Shown here in pieces: positions 13,531-24,610 of a stretch of 64,000 nt of DNA (its first letter is position 1; every line of letters starts with the position of its first letter). A model generated the notes under the pieces. That model was not told the DNA's origin. It was given only the letters and a program-made list of their open reading frames with translations, and did no database searches. A program made the translations under genes and the position numbers. The stretch lies in NCBI RefSeq assembly GCF_014898055.3, contig NW_026555331.1:112899194-112963193 (forward strand). Reading direction: 5' to 3'. Source of the DNA: Talpa occidentalis (taxonomy: Eukaryota; Chordata; Mammalia; Eulipotyphla; Talpidae).

Positions 13531-13956
13531 TAGTTGATCTTCATTATTCATGGAATTCATATTTGAAATTTTGGACTCTTGGTAAAACTAATTTATAATC
13601 CCCAACTCAATACATATTATACTTTGATGGCCATTTGCAGATAAGTGCAAAGCAGTACAACTTTGAATCACTTGACCACATGCTCCCATCTGAACTCAAA
13701 CAAGGTGACACACTGTCTTCTTATTTCTCTTATTGTCAACAGGTATCCTTTTCACAGTCTATTTAGTGCTATGTTGTCTGCATTTTTGTGGTAATTTTAT
13801 TCTTTAAAATGGCACCCATAATGATGACTAGTGATCAAAGTTCAAGTAGACTGTGATGTACCTTTTGGATAAAATGAATGTGTTAAATAAGCTTAGTTCA
13901 GTTATGAGTTGTAGTGCTCTGGACCATGAGTTCGGTGGTATGGAATAAACAATATA

Positions 13957-14244
13957 TATTAAGATGTTCTTTTTTTTTAAGATTTATTATTTATGCATAC
14001 AAGAGCTAGGGTACAGGCCAGAGATGTGGGGGTTGATTTACCAGAGACAGAGTGGGGAACAGAACAGGCAGATAGACGGAAGTACACTGCTGAGGGGAGC
14101 AGCAGGTGAGTCAGGAGAGGTCTGCTGCGCCATGTGGGTTGCTCCCTGGCTGGCCGGGGATCGAACTCGTGCTGCAGAGGCTGCGGATTGCTTCATAGTG
14201 CGGTGCTTAACCCCTTGTGCCACCAGGGAGGCCCTATTAAGATG
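13957..14244 (-). mobile_element. tRNA-derived SINE, class B, antisense, 10-bp TSD
   Basis: Class B is recognisable by a TGCATAAAT tail junction, AACCCACATGG in the body and a GGTTAAGCAC A-box flank. Direct repeats TATTAAGATG occur at 13957-13966 and 14235-14244. The B box TTCGATCCC is intact. Confidence 0.92.
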
Positions 14245-14984
14245 ATCTTAAATGGAAAAACACAAATCAAAATTATACATTGATCAGGAACCTTAATCTG
14301 CTAGTTTCCTTAGGAGCAATGATTTAACTTTGGTTAATTTAGTGTTTGTAACAACTTTAGGTAATTACTATGAATACCAAGAATTGACTGTGAAATGTTG
14401 TTCAGTATACTCACTTTTAACTTAATCTCTCACATTTCCATCTGGTGTTACACAAGGAAATAGTGCTGAAAGAATTAGGGATGTTATTAATGATTTTGAT
14501 TGTAACAGATCTCTGAATACTCTGAAATACCATTATTCTATTTAGAAGACAAGTTTCACAAACTCACTTTTATTTTTTGCTTTGAGTCCCTTATAACAAC
14601 TTATCACTTATTAATTTAAAAGTTCAATTTTGGACATAAAATTAATTTGTCTTCCAAAATAACTTTATGAGAAAGAAAGTATTTTCAAATTAGCAGGTGA
14701 TGCAATCTCTGTCAAAACTATTCAACTCTGCCATTGTGGTATGAAAACAGCCCTCAGCTAAATGTAAAAGAATGGTGTGTTTGTGTAGCAATAAAACTTT
14801 GAGGGATTTGACCTGTGGACTGTAGTTTATTGACCCTCGATATAGTGTAATGTTGCCTCTCAGTTTATGATATTACTGATCATGTTAGGGAAATATGTCT
14901 GATTCCAAGTTTGCTGAAAGATCTTTGAACCATAGAAATTAAACTTTTCCCATATCTGTGTCTGTTGGTAGTGCTGTAATGATA

Positions 14985-15205
14985 ATAATAGCCTCTAGAA
15001 GCATTTGTTACATGCTAAGCATTGTGTTAACTACTTTTTCTATACTTTATCTTCTCAATGTAACCCCATGCAACAGTATGATGATCATTATTTCATTTTT
15101 CAAAGATAGAAACAGAGGCCCAGGTATATGAAGTAACCCACCAAAGAATTTAGAAAGTGGTATAACCTCGTCTCAGTATAGTTTTGAACTTGTAGTCACC
15201 CTGCA
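14985..15205 (+). repeat. MIR SINE remnant
   Basis: ACATGCTAAGCATTGTGTTA, GTAACCCCATGCAACAGTAT and AACAGAGGCCCAGGTATATG match the MIR order. Confidence 0.65.
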
Positions 15206-16005
15206 ATATTCTTTGACTGACCTTTTCTAATTTTCTAATGATTTAATAATTTGGGAATATTGAATTCAAAGTTAAAAGTTCATTGTACAGCATCTTAAGT
15301 TTATCTAAGGAAAAACATTTCTTTAATGTATAAGTAGATAGGTGAGTGTGGGTTCTAGTTGTAATTCTTGAATTACTTTTCAAAGTTAGTTTGTTTTTAT
15401 TTCTTGCTGAGTTTCCAATTGTATTGTAAAAGAGGAATCTACCTAAATGTCAGATTTTGCTGCCTTGCACTCTGCTGGGAGATTTGTTTTTCTTCATCAG
15501 ATAATTTGGAGGTTTTATTTTGTTCTTATTCCTTTAGTATCTTGATTAAAGGATTAGAAAGCCTTTTGCTATGCTTGAGTTGCTAATACCACCCTGAGCA
15601 TAGAGGCACACACTTGGGGGACATAGATTTGAGTTGTTGAATGAACAATAACTTAGCAGCAAGACTGCCTTCTTTTCTGTAATTGTCTCAACTTTTCTTC
15701 ACACTGCCTGTGCCTGCTGTCTCCAGGTACAGTTCTCAGAATCAACATAGAACTTGACATCATTAGTTAAGATGTAGGCTGCTGAAATTACTAGTTTTGA
15801 ATTGCAAATATTGAACAAATGGGCGTATGATTTCAGAGTGGAGATGCTTATTAGGTATTATAGGAAAGCACTGCCCTCCTCTTACTCCCTTTATGTTTAG
15901 TTCCCACTCACTGGATCGACCTTTTATTTGGACTTAATATTTGCCAGATGCAAGTAATCCAAAAATAACGATCCTTATTTTCTTCAGGCTCAGTGTCAAC
16001 TGGTG

Positions 16006-16057
16006 AGTGATACATACATACTGAACATACATACATGTACACACACACACACATATC
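16006..16057. repeat. Compound CATA/CA microsatellite
   Basis: Imperfect ATACATACATA units followed by (AC)n. This makes a variable tract about 410 bp upstream of exon B. Confidence 0.9.
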
Positions 16058-16470
16058 AAGTGCTTTACTATGGGCATCATCAGAAGAGTATTCTGGGAGC
16101 TCAGAAGGGAGACACAACTGTCTAGTGTGGGCAGAAATGTCTATTATAAATAATTTTTGAGTTAGGAACAGGAGTTTTCCAGGTAGAGCTCTTCAGAGAA
16201 AGAAGACCACACAGCAAGAAAAGGCATAAAGTAGTTTGGGAATGATATAACTGTTGTTAAAGTTGGAAGAGTGGGTCAAGGGATGAGCCTGGTAAAATCA
16301 GTGGGGGTCAGATTGTGAAATATGATTATTGATGAAACAAACTTTGGGAAGGTTGAATTAGAGTGTGTAGATCAGAGCTTTGTAAGTATAATTCTGATGA
16401 CAGTGTGAAGGAGAAGGAAATGATGGCCGAGTGTGGTGACTGATGAGGTATACATTCTTCTGCCTTCCAG

Positions 16471-16666
16471 CTTTCTCCTGTGCTTCTGGAGAATATCTAG
16501 AAATGAAGAACCAGGTTTGCAGTAAATGTGGAGAAGGTACCTACTCCTTGGGCAGTGGCATCAAATTTGATGAATGGGATGAATTACCAGCTGGATTTTC
16601 CAACATTGCAACTTTCATGGACACTGTGGTTGGCCCTTCTGACAGTAGGCCAGACGGCTGTAACAA
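16471..16666 (+). CDS. ELAPOR2: ELAPOR2 exon B
   Basis: The acceptor is tgccttccag and the donor is gtaaga; length 196 nt, entering in phase 1 and leaving in phase 2. It encodes FSCASGEYLEMKNQVCSKC, then GEGTYSLGSGIKFDEWDELP, a cysteine-rich module leading into the WDELP segment shared by both ELAPOR paralogues. The final partial codon AA is completed to Asn by the next exon. Confidence 0.95.
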
Positions 16667-17769
16667 GTAAGAATCCAAAGGGGTCTTTGAATCTTGACTG
16701 AAGGCTTTAGAAGGGTGTGTTGCTCTTTTCCAGAATGAAGTTGAGGATAATATGGGTATTGATTGGGATTATAAAGTAAATTGCAAAAAGTTATTTTTGG
16801 GACAGTCATTAGGAATAATGAGGCTGACTTTTTTTTTTTTTTTAGCATGTTTGAATGTAAAAGTCTTAGCCTTTAAACATTTTTCTATTAGCTAAAAGAA
16901 AAGAATTTGGCAAAAATCCCAGTGTTAATATCCATATCAGAGTTATATCTGAAGAGAAGGATATTAAGTTGTGCTAGTGTACAATTGGTTAGAATTTTTT
17001 TTTTTTTTGCCTAAAATGTCAACATGCGACCTATGTGTTAATTCCATGAATTAGCTTATGGGATTTACAATTGATATCTTGTTCCCCAAGATATTTTCTT
17101 AAATTTTAAATTTTAATGTATTTTCCTAAATTTTAGCCCCATTTTTATATTTGGGTAAAATTCAACTCAGACTTCTACCTATATACATGATTGTAATATA
17201 TATTTGATTTAGGTTTATTTAATTATTCCTATTTTAATTTTTATTGAAGTAACATTGATTTATAACATTATATAGGTTTCAAGTGTACAGCATTGTGATA
17301 CAACTTTTGAATATGTTATATTATGACTGTCAACAAAAGTCTAGTTGCCGGTAACCATATTTAGGTACATTTAAAATGGACTTTTTCTAGGACTTTCTTC
17401 TCTTGTAGCAAAGAATCGCCTTTCTCCCCACTATATGTTCATGTTCATAAGTAAAACTTAAAATGTTGTTTGAAAGAATAATTGCACCTGGGCCTACTAA
17501 AAATCAGTGGTCGTCTATCTAGTGAAATAATTTTTGGTTTAAGTTTCATAGAAAATTATCACATAACTTTACCAAGATTTAAGAAGTCATGTGCCACATT
17601 AAACGAACTGTTCTGCAGAAATGATGTTGGCCTTTGAATTCCAGTAAATCTCTGGTCTACCCTGTGCTTTGCTTAATGGAATTACTTTTGAATCTGAGTT
17701 ACATAACTTGTGAATAGAAAGGGATTTTGAATGTGAATGTTAAATGCCTCCTGGCTTTTGATTCCTCAG
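16667..17769 (+). other. ELAPOR2 intron between exons B and C
   Basis: It contains an old antisense L1 3' end near 17226-17400 and short T-runs near 16829 and 16997. Nothing else is recognisable. Confidence 0.75.
17226..17400 (-). mobile_element. Old L1 3' fragment
   Basis: TTTTTATTGAAGTAACATTG followed by TATAACATTATATAGGTTTC and GTGTACAGCATTGTGATAC are typical of antisense L1 3' ends. The edges are uncertain. Confidence 0.65.
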
Positions 17770-17917
17770 TTCTTCTTGGATCCCACGTGGAAATTACATA
17801 GAGTCAAATCGTGATGACTGCACCGTGTCTTTGATCTATGCAGTGCACCTGAAGAAGTCGGGTTATGTCTTCTTTGAGTACCAGTATGTCGACAACAACA
17901 TCTTCTTTGAGTTTTTT
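17770..17917 (+). CDS. ELAPOR2: ELAPOR2 exon C
   Basis: The acceptor is attcctcag and the donor is gtaaga; length 148 nt, entering in phase 2 and ending on a codon boundary. The protein reads [17 protein letters not shown] followed by a beta-rich stretch [18 protein letters not shown]. The NSS sequon created across the junction is a likely N-glycosylation site. Confidence 0.95.
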
Positions 17918-20587
17918 GTAAGACCTTTCATATTCTGGAATTTACTTTTTAAGGCACATTCATGTAAAATTTCATGTGTCTCAGCTGTTCTTACTCCATT
18001 GTATGGCTCCTCTGTTTTTGTGTTAACTAAGCCTTTTGATATTAAAAGAAAACTATGTTTTCTATTAAACTTTATTTTCTTGTTAAGACTGTTTCTTTGT
18101 CTCTGAGCTCACACTTTATAGAGTAACTATTGAGCATTTGGTTGAGATTTTTTGTGTGACAAATATTTTACCCCAAGAGTCATTTTAATTTTTTTTATAG
18201 CTACAGATGCAATTTTGTAAAAAGTATGTTTTCACCAATTTCAGTTTTCATTGGAAGTTTTTTTTTGTAGTTTTAAATACATATATTATTTATGTTTGTT
18301 TTTATGTAGTATTTTGGAAGTAGAAGTGGCTATATATCTGATTCTGTCAATTTTATATGATCAAAAGAAATCAGTGGATGGCAACTTGATCTGTGATAGG
18401 GATTAAGTAGCATTATAAAACATAGACTAAGCTAATAGTCTAATAAAATAGACTGTTAGTATTAAAATTATTTGACTATCTTATATAAACTGTATCTAAG
18501 ATAGCAAGTATCTTTATGGCAGTTACTCAAATACGTGAGAAATTGTTTTCAGATTGACTTCTTATAACAAACAAAAACAAAAACAAAAACAAGTGTGATT
18601 GTGCAAGTAACTGCGAAAACATCTTAAAGAACATTTCTGCGCTCCAGATCTCAGGAGCAAATATATTAACAATTCTCCAACAAATTTTTATTGCTTTTTA
18701 TAGCAGAAATTTCTAAATCAAAAGTTGATCAGGAAGAGATGGTCTCCATGAAAGAATCCTGCTCTGCTTCTGTCTTTTCTGCTGCTAGCTGTGTATTCTT
18801 GGGTAACTAAGTTAACTTGCCACCCCTCAACATTCCTTTTTGTAAAGAGTATTGTGTGACAAGACCTTTGAAGGGGACTCCTATATCTAATATCCTTGTT
18901 GAAATTAAAATATTAAGCAACAGTCAAGCAGATTTGCTTTTAAGCTACATTTTGTTGCAAAACACTGCTCAGAGTGAATGATTTCCTAATCCATGGGATA
19001 TTTTTGCAATATTACTAAAACTAAACAAAATTAAGCACCAAAGTAATTGTATAATTGTTAGAGTAAACATTTAATTTTGTATTGTCCATTAAGTTCTCAG
19101 GGAGTTGTCAAAAAGGTACTCCTAGAGGCCTGGCGTTCATTGCTTCCTTTCCTTTTTTTCTGGTTATAGACTGAAAAGGGATGGCAAGTTCCCATCCTTT
19201 CTTTGATGTTTCAGTTTTATGGTTGCAGTTTATTTACTCAAAGGGTCAGAACTTCATATGTATTATGCTAATGGTTTTTTGGACAGGCAATATCTCAAGG
19301 CTGGAAGATGAGTTTGTATCTGTTGGTATTATATAATATAAAGCAATAAAGTATTTAATTTTAGAATTAAGTAGAACTTTGGTTCTGTTCTCTCCTATCT
19401 TTCTTTAAAATGATGAATCTGAAACCTACAGAGAGTAAGTGATTGTATGAAGTTTATACCTTTACTAGTTTTAAAATTAATAACAGAACTCAGGCCTCCA
19501 GAATGCCAGTAGAATGTCAAGTAACGGACAGTATCTGATTGCCGCTGAAAAAATTTTCAGCTTATCCAAACAGTAATCACCAAAGATATTTTCCATCTCT
19601 GTTTTAAAATGGTTTAACACTTATGATGGTCATTATACTTATAAATAGAACAGTTAATTTCAATTAAAATAAATATCTTGAGTAGCTGATACTTTTTGAC
19701 ATTTGTAGGATTAAAGAATCTATTTTCTATTAAGTCTTTAGGAAATACTTCTTTTGAACATTTTAATGTTGTTTGTAAACTGATCAGGAGGATGAATGAA
19801 GTAGCAATATGATTTAGCTAAGAAAGAAATATCCACTTGGGTGGAAAGCAGGTGATAGCTTTTATTTTAATCCCACTCTGCTAGCTGACTATCATGCAAT
19901 ATTATAATGATGGCCTACTTCTTGCCATCTCTGTATTCTTCATAGGCTTGGAAAAGTAGTGTCTTACTGTCTAGGCATTTTGTAATAATTGTCTGGAAAG
20001 TTCAAAATGTTTGGTGTGAATAATGTTAACTGCAGTCATTTGAATTGGCAAGGCAAATGATTAACATTTACCCCAAATAAAAATGTGGAATTTTGATTTT
20101 GGCAATAGCCACTTACCTAAAAATTTGCATTAAGTCTGAGGGAACTGAAAAGGTTTCATTTATTTGTAAGTTCAAATTTAATTGCTCCCAATATTATAAA
20201 ATAAATATTTTTTTTACTATTGCGCCTACATGGTGAACATAAACTATTAACGTTTTGATAAATTGGGTGGATTTTTGCTATGATCTTTTTTTCTTTATGT
20301 GAATTTTCAGTGTTAACTGTTCTCTCCTTCTCTCCTTCCTTTTTCCTACTTATTTCTGGGTTAACCTTTTTGTTAAAAAAATAAGGGTGGTTTACCTAGC
20401 ACCACTGTCTTATGCAGCTACCATTTAGACGCCACAGGTTTTACTGTGTTTACTGGTCGAGAATTACTCATGGCCATTTCTTAGTATATATTGAGAGAAG
20501 TTCTTGTAGCCTTTCCTTTTGTGGAGTAACAGTTTAATGAGCCATTATTCAAGAAACTTTACTGAGGTCCTTGTGTTTATTCCACAG
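17918..20587 (+). other. ELAPOR2 intron between exons C and D
   Basis: AT-rich sequence with an (AAAAAC)n microsatellite near 18568-18592. I recognise no mobile element with confidence. Confidence 0.65.
18566..18592. repeat. (AAAAAC)n microsatellite
   Basis: About four units of a CAAAAA repeat. Confidence 0.85.
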
Positions 20588-20674
20588 ATTCAAAATGATC
20601 AGTGCCAGGAGATGGACACCACAGCTGATAAGTGGGTGAAACTCACAGACAATGGAGAATGGGGCTCTCATTCT
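20588..20674 (+). CDS. ELAPOR2: ELAPOR2 exon D
   Basis: The acceptor is attccacag and the donor is a consensus gtaagt. Length is 87 nt (29 codons), phase 0 at both ends, so skipping it would keep the frame. It encodes IQNDQCQEMDTTADKWVKL and ends in WGSHS. Confidence 0.95.
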
Positions 20675-22304
20675 GTAAGTCATCTTTGTTCTGCTTTCTC
20701 ACCAACTCCACTCTTGTACTTCCTTTCCCAACCTTTACATTTGTTTTTTTAAGAAAAGAAATCAAATTATTTATTAATTTAGACCATTTCCAGCCAGGGG
20801 AAAAAGTTGTAACTTTCCAGATGTGCCTGTCACAGGGGAGAGAATCAGTGACTCTGCATGGGAAGGATCCTCGAGTTCCCTTCATTCAACTTTCTAGTCT
20901 GTGCAACAGATAATTTTCAAACTTGCTTATTGGGAACTCTGCTGACTTCATTGTTAGACTGCTCTAATATTATCACAAAATTCATCCTTATTGGAGCCTA
21001 AACCCACATCTTACCTATTTGCCCTTATTGGTCAAAGTTCTAGCCTCTCTGATCACGTTGAGTAAAATGTGACCTACTGCCTCGCCAAAGAACATTTCTT
21101 GATATTTGAAGGCAGTTTTGGGTATATTCAGTGAATCTGTAGTATTTGAGGCACTGTCCCTTTGGAGTGAGATATGAATTTAAAATTTAATTCTGGCATG
21201 TAATAGTTTTGTTTCTTTAGGCAACTGGACTAATCTCTTTGAGCGTGATTTTTCATTTGAGAGATGGGAGTAATCTTGCAGGGTTAAATGAGATGACACA
21301 GGGAAGGACTTGTAACCATGTCTTGCAGTGTAGATTGAACTCTGTTTCAATAAGTGACCATCCATCCTTTGTGTTGTAGTGCGTGCCTCATCCTGGAGTG
21401 ATGAATACAATGCACCCTTTTGGAGTTTTTTTAAAATCTGTCTGCCTAGAAATGATATTAGTACTGCTTAAGATCCATTCACCTAAGAATTCATTCAGAT
21501 GAGCTTTGAAATTACAAGTAACCCTTGGCAACAAATATTCTTTCTTCAATTATAAACAAGGAGAAAGTACTTATGCACTACTTCTCTGACTCTCCAGCAG
21601 GGTGAACAAGTTGAATACATTTAATTTCATGCAGCTTGAATTTGGCCAGCCAGATACTGCACAGAAGAATATGAGTGGCAAATGAGAAAGCAAGCACCCC
21701 TTAAAATTAGTTTGCGTGCCTGAATTAGCATGAAATTTCCTTAGGAAAGTCATTTGATTTGTTAGAAAAATGTGCTAGTGGCAGAGGAAGCAGGTATTAG
21801 ACATAGTGTCATTTAAGTCAGGTTATTCTGTTTTTCCCTTGTTGCTGTTACATTTGTTGATTATCAAATAATTTTAAAAGGAAGCAGACTCATTCTGTTT
21901 CCTATTTGCTTTCAGATGTCAAAGACCTACTTATAAATTGTGGCCGCATATAAATATACAAGTGGGCTGAGTGACTTTTGCCCTCTAAGATGAGCCCCTT
22001 TTAAATATAAATAAAGACTTTATGCAAATAGTCTGAAAGTCACCATATCATTTTGTTCAGACTTAAGGCTTTTTCTTCTTTCTTTACTACTATATTTCTT
22101 GGGTTGCCAACTTTTTTTTTTTTTTTTAAGAACATATGAACTTCAGCAGACCTTAGGGCTGAATTAACAGTAGACTTAACCTTGTAGTTCCAAATTAGGG
22201 TGGTTCATAATAATACATTGAAAAAGCACATGAAGGATTCATTTATATGTGTTTGGAAGTACTATGGTTTATCTTATCAGTGTGTGTTGCATTTTTTTTA
22301 ACAG
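20675..22304 (+). other. ELAPOR2 intron between exons D and E
   Basis: It contains a MIR-like stretch (21150-21330) and a mostly repeat-free block 21480-22060. That block has an octamer-like ATGCAAAT and several TAAT/AATTA motifs and could be a conserved non-coding element. Confidence 0.6.
21150..21330 (-). repeat. MIR SINE remnant
   Basis: TAGGCAACTGGACTAATCTC, GAGATGGGAGTAATCTTGCA and GTTAAATGAGATGACACAG resemble antisense MIR. Diverged. Confidence 0.5.
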
Positions 22305-22410
22305 GTCATGCTTAAATCAGGTACAAACATACTGTACTGGAGAACTACAGGCATCCTTATGGGTTCTAAGGCGGTCAAGCCAGTGTTGGTAAAAAATATT
22401 ACAATTGAAG
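22305..22410 (+). CDS. ELAPOR2: ELAPOR2 exon E
   Basis: The acceptor follows a T-rich tract (ttttttttaacag). The donor gtattt is weak at positions +4 to +6. Length is 106 nt, phase 0 to phase 1. It encodes VMLKSGTNILYWRTTG and ends VKNITIEG, with one NIT glycosylation sequon. The exon itself begins GT, so the acceptor reads ag/GT. Confidence 0.94.
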
Positions 22411-23427
22411 GTATTTCATGGTAATATGTTTTAGTATTCATGTATTACATTTTCCATTGAATTAAATTGTTTGACTGGCTTAAAGGTAAATGTGAAAGGA
22501 ATTAGCATATTAGGCTTTGTACATAGAAATATTCAGGGTCTAAAAACCTTAGTTTTGTTTATGGCAGGTTGATGAGTTTCTTTCTTTTTTGTCTGTGTAC
22601 ATAAACTGAATTATTTAATCTGTGTGAAAAACAAACGTGATCACATTCGTATCTTTGAATAAAATGAAACAGTCTTTCTCAATAAGAGATTATTATTCAT
22701 TCCAGAACTGTCTATTATGACAAGTATGGAGCTTACCCAGATCACTGATATATTCACAAAAATAGTAATTGTCTCTGTCCGATTATCTGCTAAACCTCTT
22801 ATACTTCTCTGAATCAGCTGGGCCTTTTCTGGCCCAGGAGAGCGTCCATTAAACCCTGGCACCGTTCATACTCAATTAGGGCTGCTTTTAATTAAAGCAG
22901 GATTCTCCTTTATTTTAATTTGTTGCAAGTGTGCTTATTCCTGTCACTATCGCATTAATAATAGGGGCATCTGCTGGCAAAGGCTGGAATTACAAACCAG
23001 AATAAAACTGAAGCCATTTTCTTGGGCCTGTTAAGTCTTGCCTGTGACCAAATGAGCAATGAAGAAAAAGAGAATGGTAGCCACAGAGATAAGAGAATAG
23101 TAGACTTTTAGACTTGGAAGCATCCAAAGAGTTTATCCTTCTGAGTTAGCATGGTCAGTCACCTTTGACAACTCATTTGATATATTTTATTATACTTTCA
23201 TCAAACCTTAGTCTCTTTAAGTGTTTGAGCTACTTGTTATGTATAACTCAGTATCTACCCTGGATTCTCCCACATACTTTTTTGGTGTTGAATTAATGAG
23301 ATAAAGTGTTCAGAACGAACTTGCTGCTAATATTTTGCCCTCACTTCTGGGTGGAAGCAGCAGGAAGGTGCTGATGTGATTGTATTTGTTAGATCCTCTT
23401 CTGAGACTGTTTTCCATTTCCACACAG
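22411..23427 (+). other. ELAPOR2 intron between exons E and F
   Basis: No recognisable mobile element. The block 22860-23010 is rich in homeodomain-type AATTA motifs and is a candidate conserved element. Confidence 0.6.
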
Positions 23428-23580
23428 GGGTGGCTTACACATCAGAATGCTTCCCGTGCAAGCCAGGCACCTTCAGCAACAAACCAGGTTCATTCAACTG
23501 CCAAGTTTGTCCCAGAAATACTTACTCTGAGAAAGGAGCCAAAGAATGCATAAAGTGTGCAGAGGATTCCCAATTTTCAG
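23428..23580 (+). CDS. ELAPOR2: ELAPOR2 exon F, cysteine-rich (ephrin-receptor-like) module
   Basis: The acceptor is ccacacag and the donor is gtaaga; length 153 nt, phase 1 to phase 1. It encodes [17 protein letters not shown] followed by [17 protein letters not shown]. The CxxCxPGT...C..CP..TYS spacing is that of the GCC2/GCC3 ephrin-receptor-like repeat family. Confidence 0.95.
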
Positions 23581-24165
23581 GTAAGACTTAGCCAATTTAA
23601 ACACTGGGTTGTTTTCTTTCTAAATTTATGTTTATCAAGTGTATATTCATAAGCCAGAAGTCACACACAAGGTGTGATGGGGACATTGGGCCAGAAATGA
23701 AAGTGCTGAAGTGGATCATCATTAAATGGCTCAAATATGAGTTATCCCTTTCTTCATGACTTTTCCTTTCCTATTTTTTTGTCTGTTCCACACCCCATAG
23801 GTAACTGCATTGGATACATTTGTACTTATCCTAAATATTCTAATTTTACTTTTAGGTGATTCATACTTAGAATCGTTAAATTTGTTGCAGATTTCCAGTG
23901 CTCAGTGATAATGGCAGACATCTAATATTTTTTCTTTGGAAAAACTATGATATAACCCTTGTGTATCAGGGAAAATGTATTGTTCTTTGTGAAATAAAAA
24001 TGTAGGCTTTTATTTTCTGTAGGCCTAGCTAGTTCTATCTAAATTCCTAGAGTAAAGTTATTTTCACTTTTTAGTTGTCCTCTTTTTTGTTGTTGTTTTG
24101 ATTTTTGCCTTTCTTAGAGTCACAAAGGAAACAATTCATTTCTGAAATATACTTTTATGTTACAG
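23581..24165 (+). other. ELAPOR2 intron between exons F and G
   Basis: 585 bp of unremarkable AT-rich sequence. I see nothing in it beyond the splice signals. Confidence 0.7.
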
Positions 24166-24254
24166 AAGAAGGATCCAGTGAGTGTATGGAGCGCCCTCCT
24201 TGTACCACCAAAGACTATTTCCAAATCCATACTCCATGTGATGAAGAAGGAAAG
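24166..24254 (+). CDS. ELAPOR2: ELAPOR2 exon G
   Basis: The acceptor is atgttacag. The donor gtatta is weak, preceded by AAG. Length is 89 nt, phase 1 to phase 0. It encodes EEGSSECMERPPCTTKDYF and ends CDEEGK. A 6.7 kb intron follows. Confidence 0.93.
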
Positions 24255-24394
24255 GTATTAGCAGCATTCAGTCAACTTTACCCCATATTTTAAGTGCTTT
24301 TCCCAAATTTAGCAAGTGCTAGTTTGTTCATGAGAGAATTAATGTGTTGATTTATAGCACAGGTATGGAGATAGTATAGGGGAAACTTAAGAAT

Positions 24395-24610
24395 TTAGAT
24401 TCTGAAGCTTGGTTTTCTGGCTTAGATTTGTTGAATGTGCTACTGTTTAGTGCTGTGGGCAAGTTATTTACTGTCTCTAAGATTCAATTTTTTTTTCATT
24501 GGTAAAATGGGGATAATATCAGCACCACTTCATAAGGCTAAAATGAGAATACAAGAGAGTCAGTGCGTGGTTCCTGGCACAATGTGCGAGATAGTAAATT
24601 ACTGCTGTTT
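24395..24610 (-). repeat. MIR SINE remnant
   Basis: GGGCAAGTTATTTACTGTCT, GGTAAAATGGGGATAATATC and GTGGTTCCTGGCACAATG are a clear antisense MIR series. Confidence 0.65.

Larger units (their letters stand above)
2910..16470 (+). other. ELAPOR2 intron between exons A and B (13.6 kb)
   Basis: Longest intron in the window. It holds an old L1 3' fragment, several MIRs, three SINEs, a possible CTCF site near 8025, an (ATTC)n run, a local duplication around an L1 fragment near 10200-10690 and a CA/CATA microsatellite near 16010. No exon-like ORF with splice signals was recognised. Confidence 0.8.
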
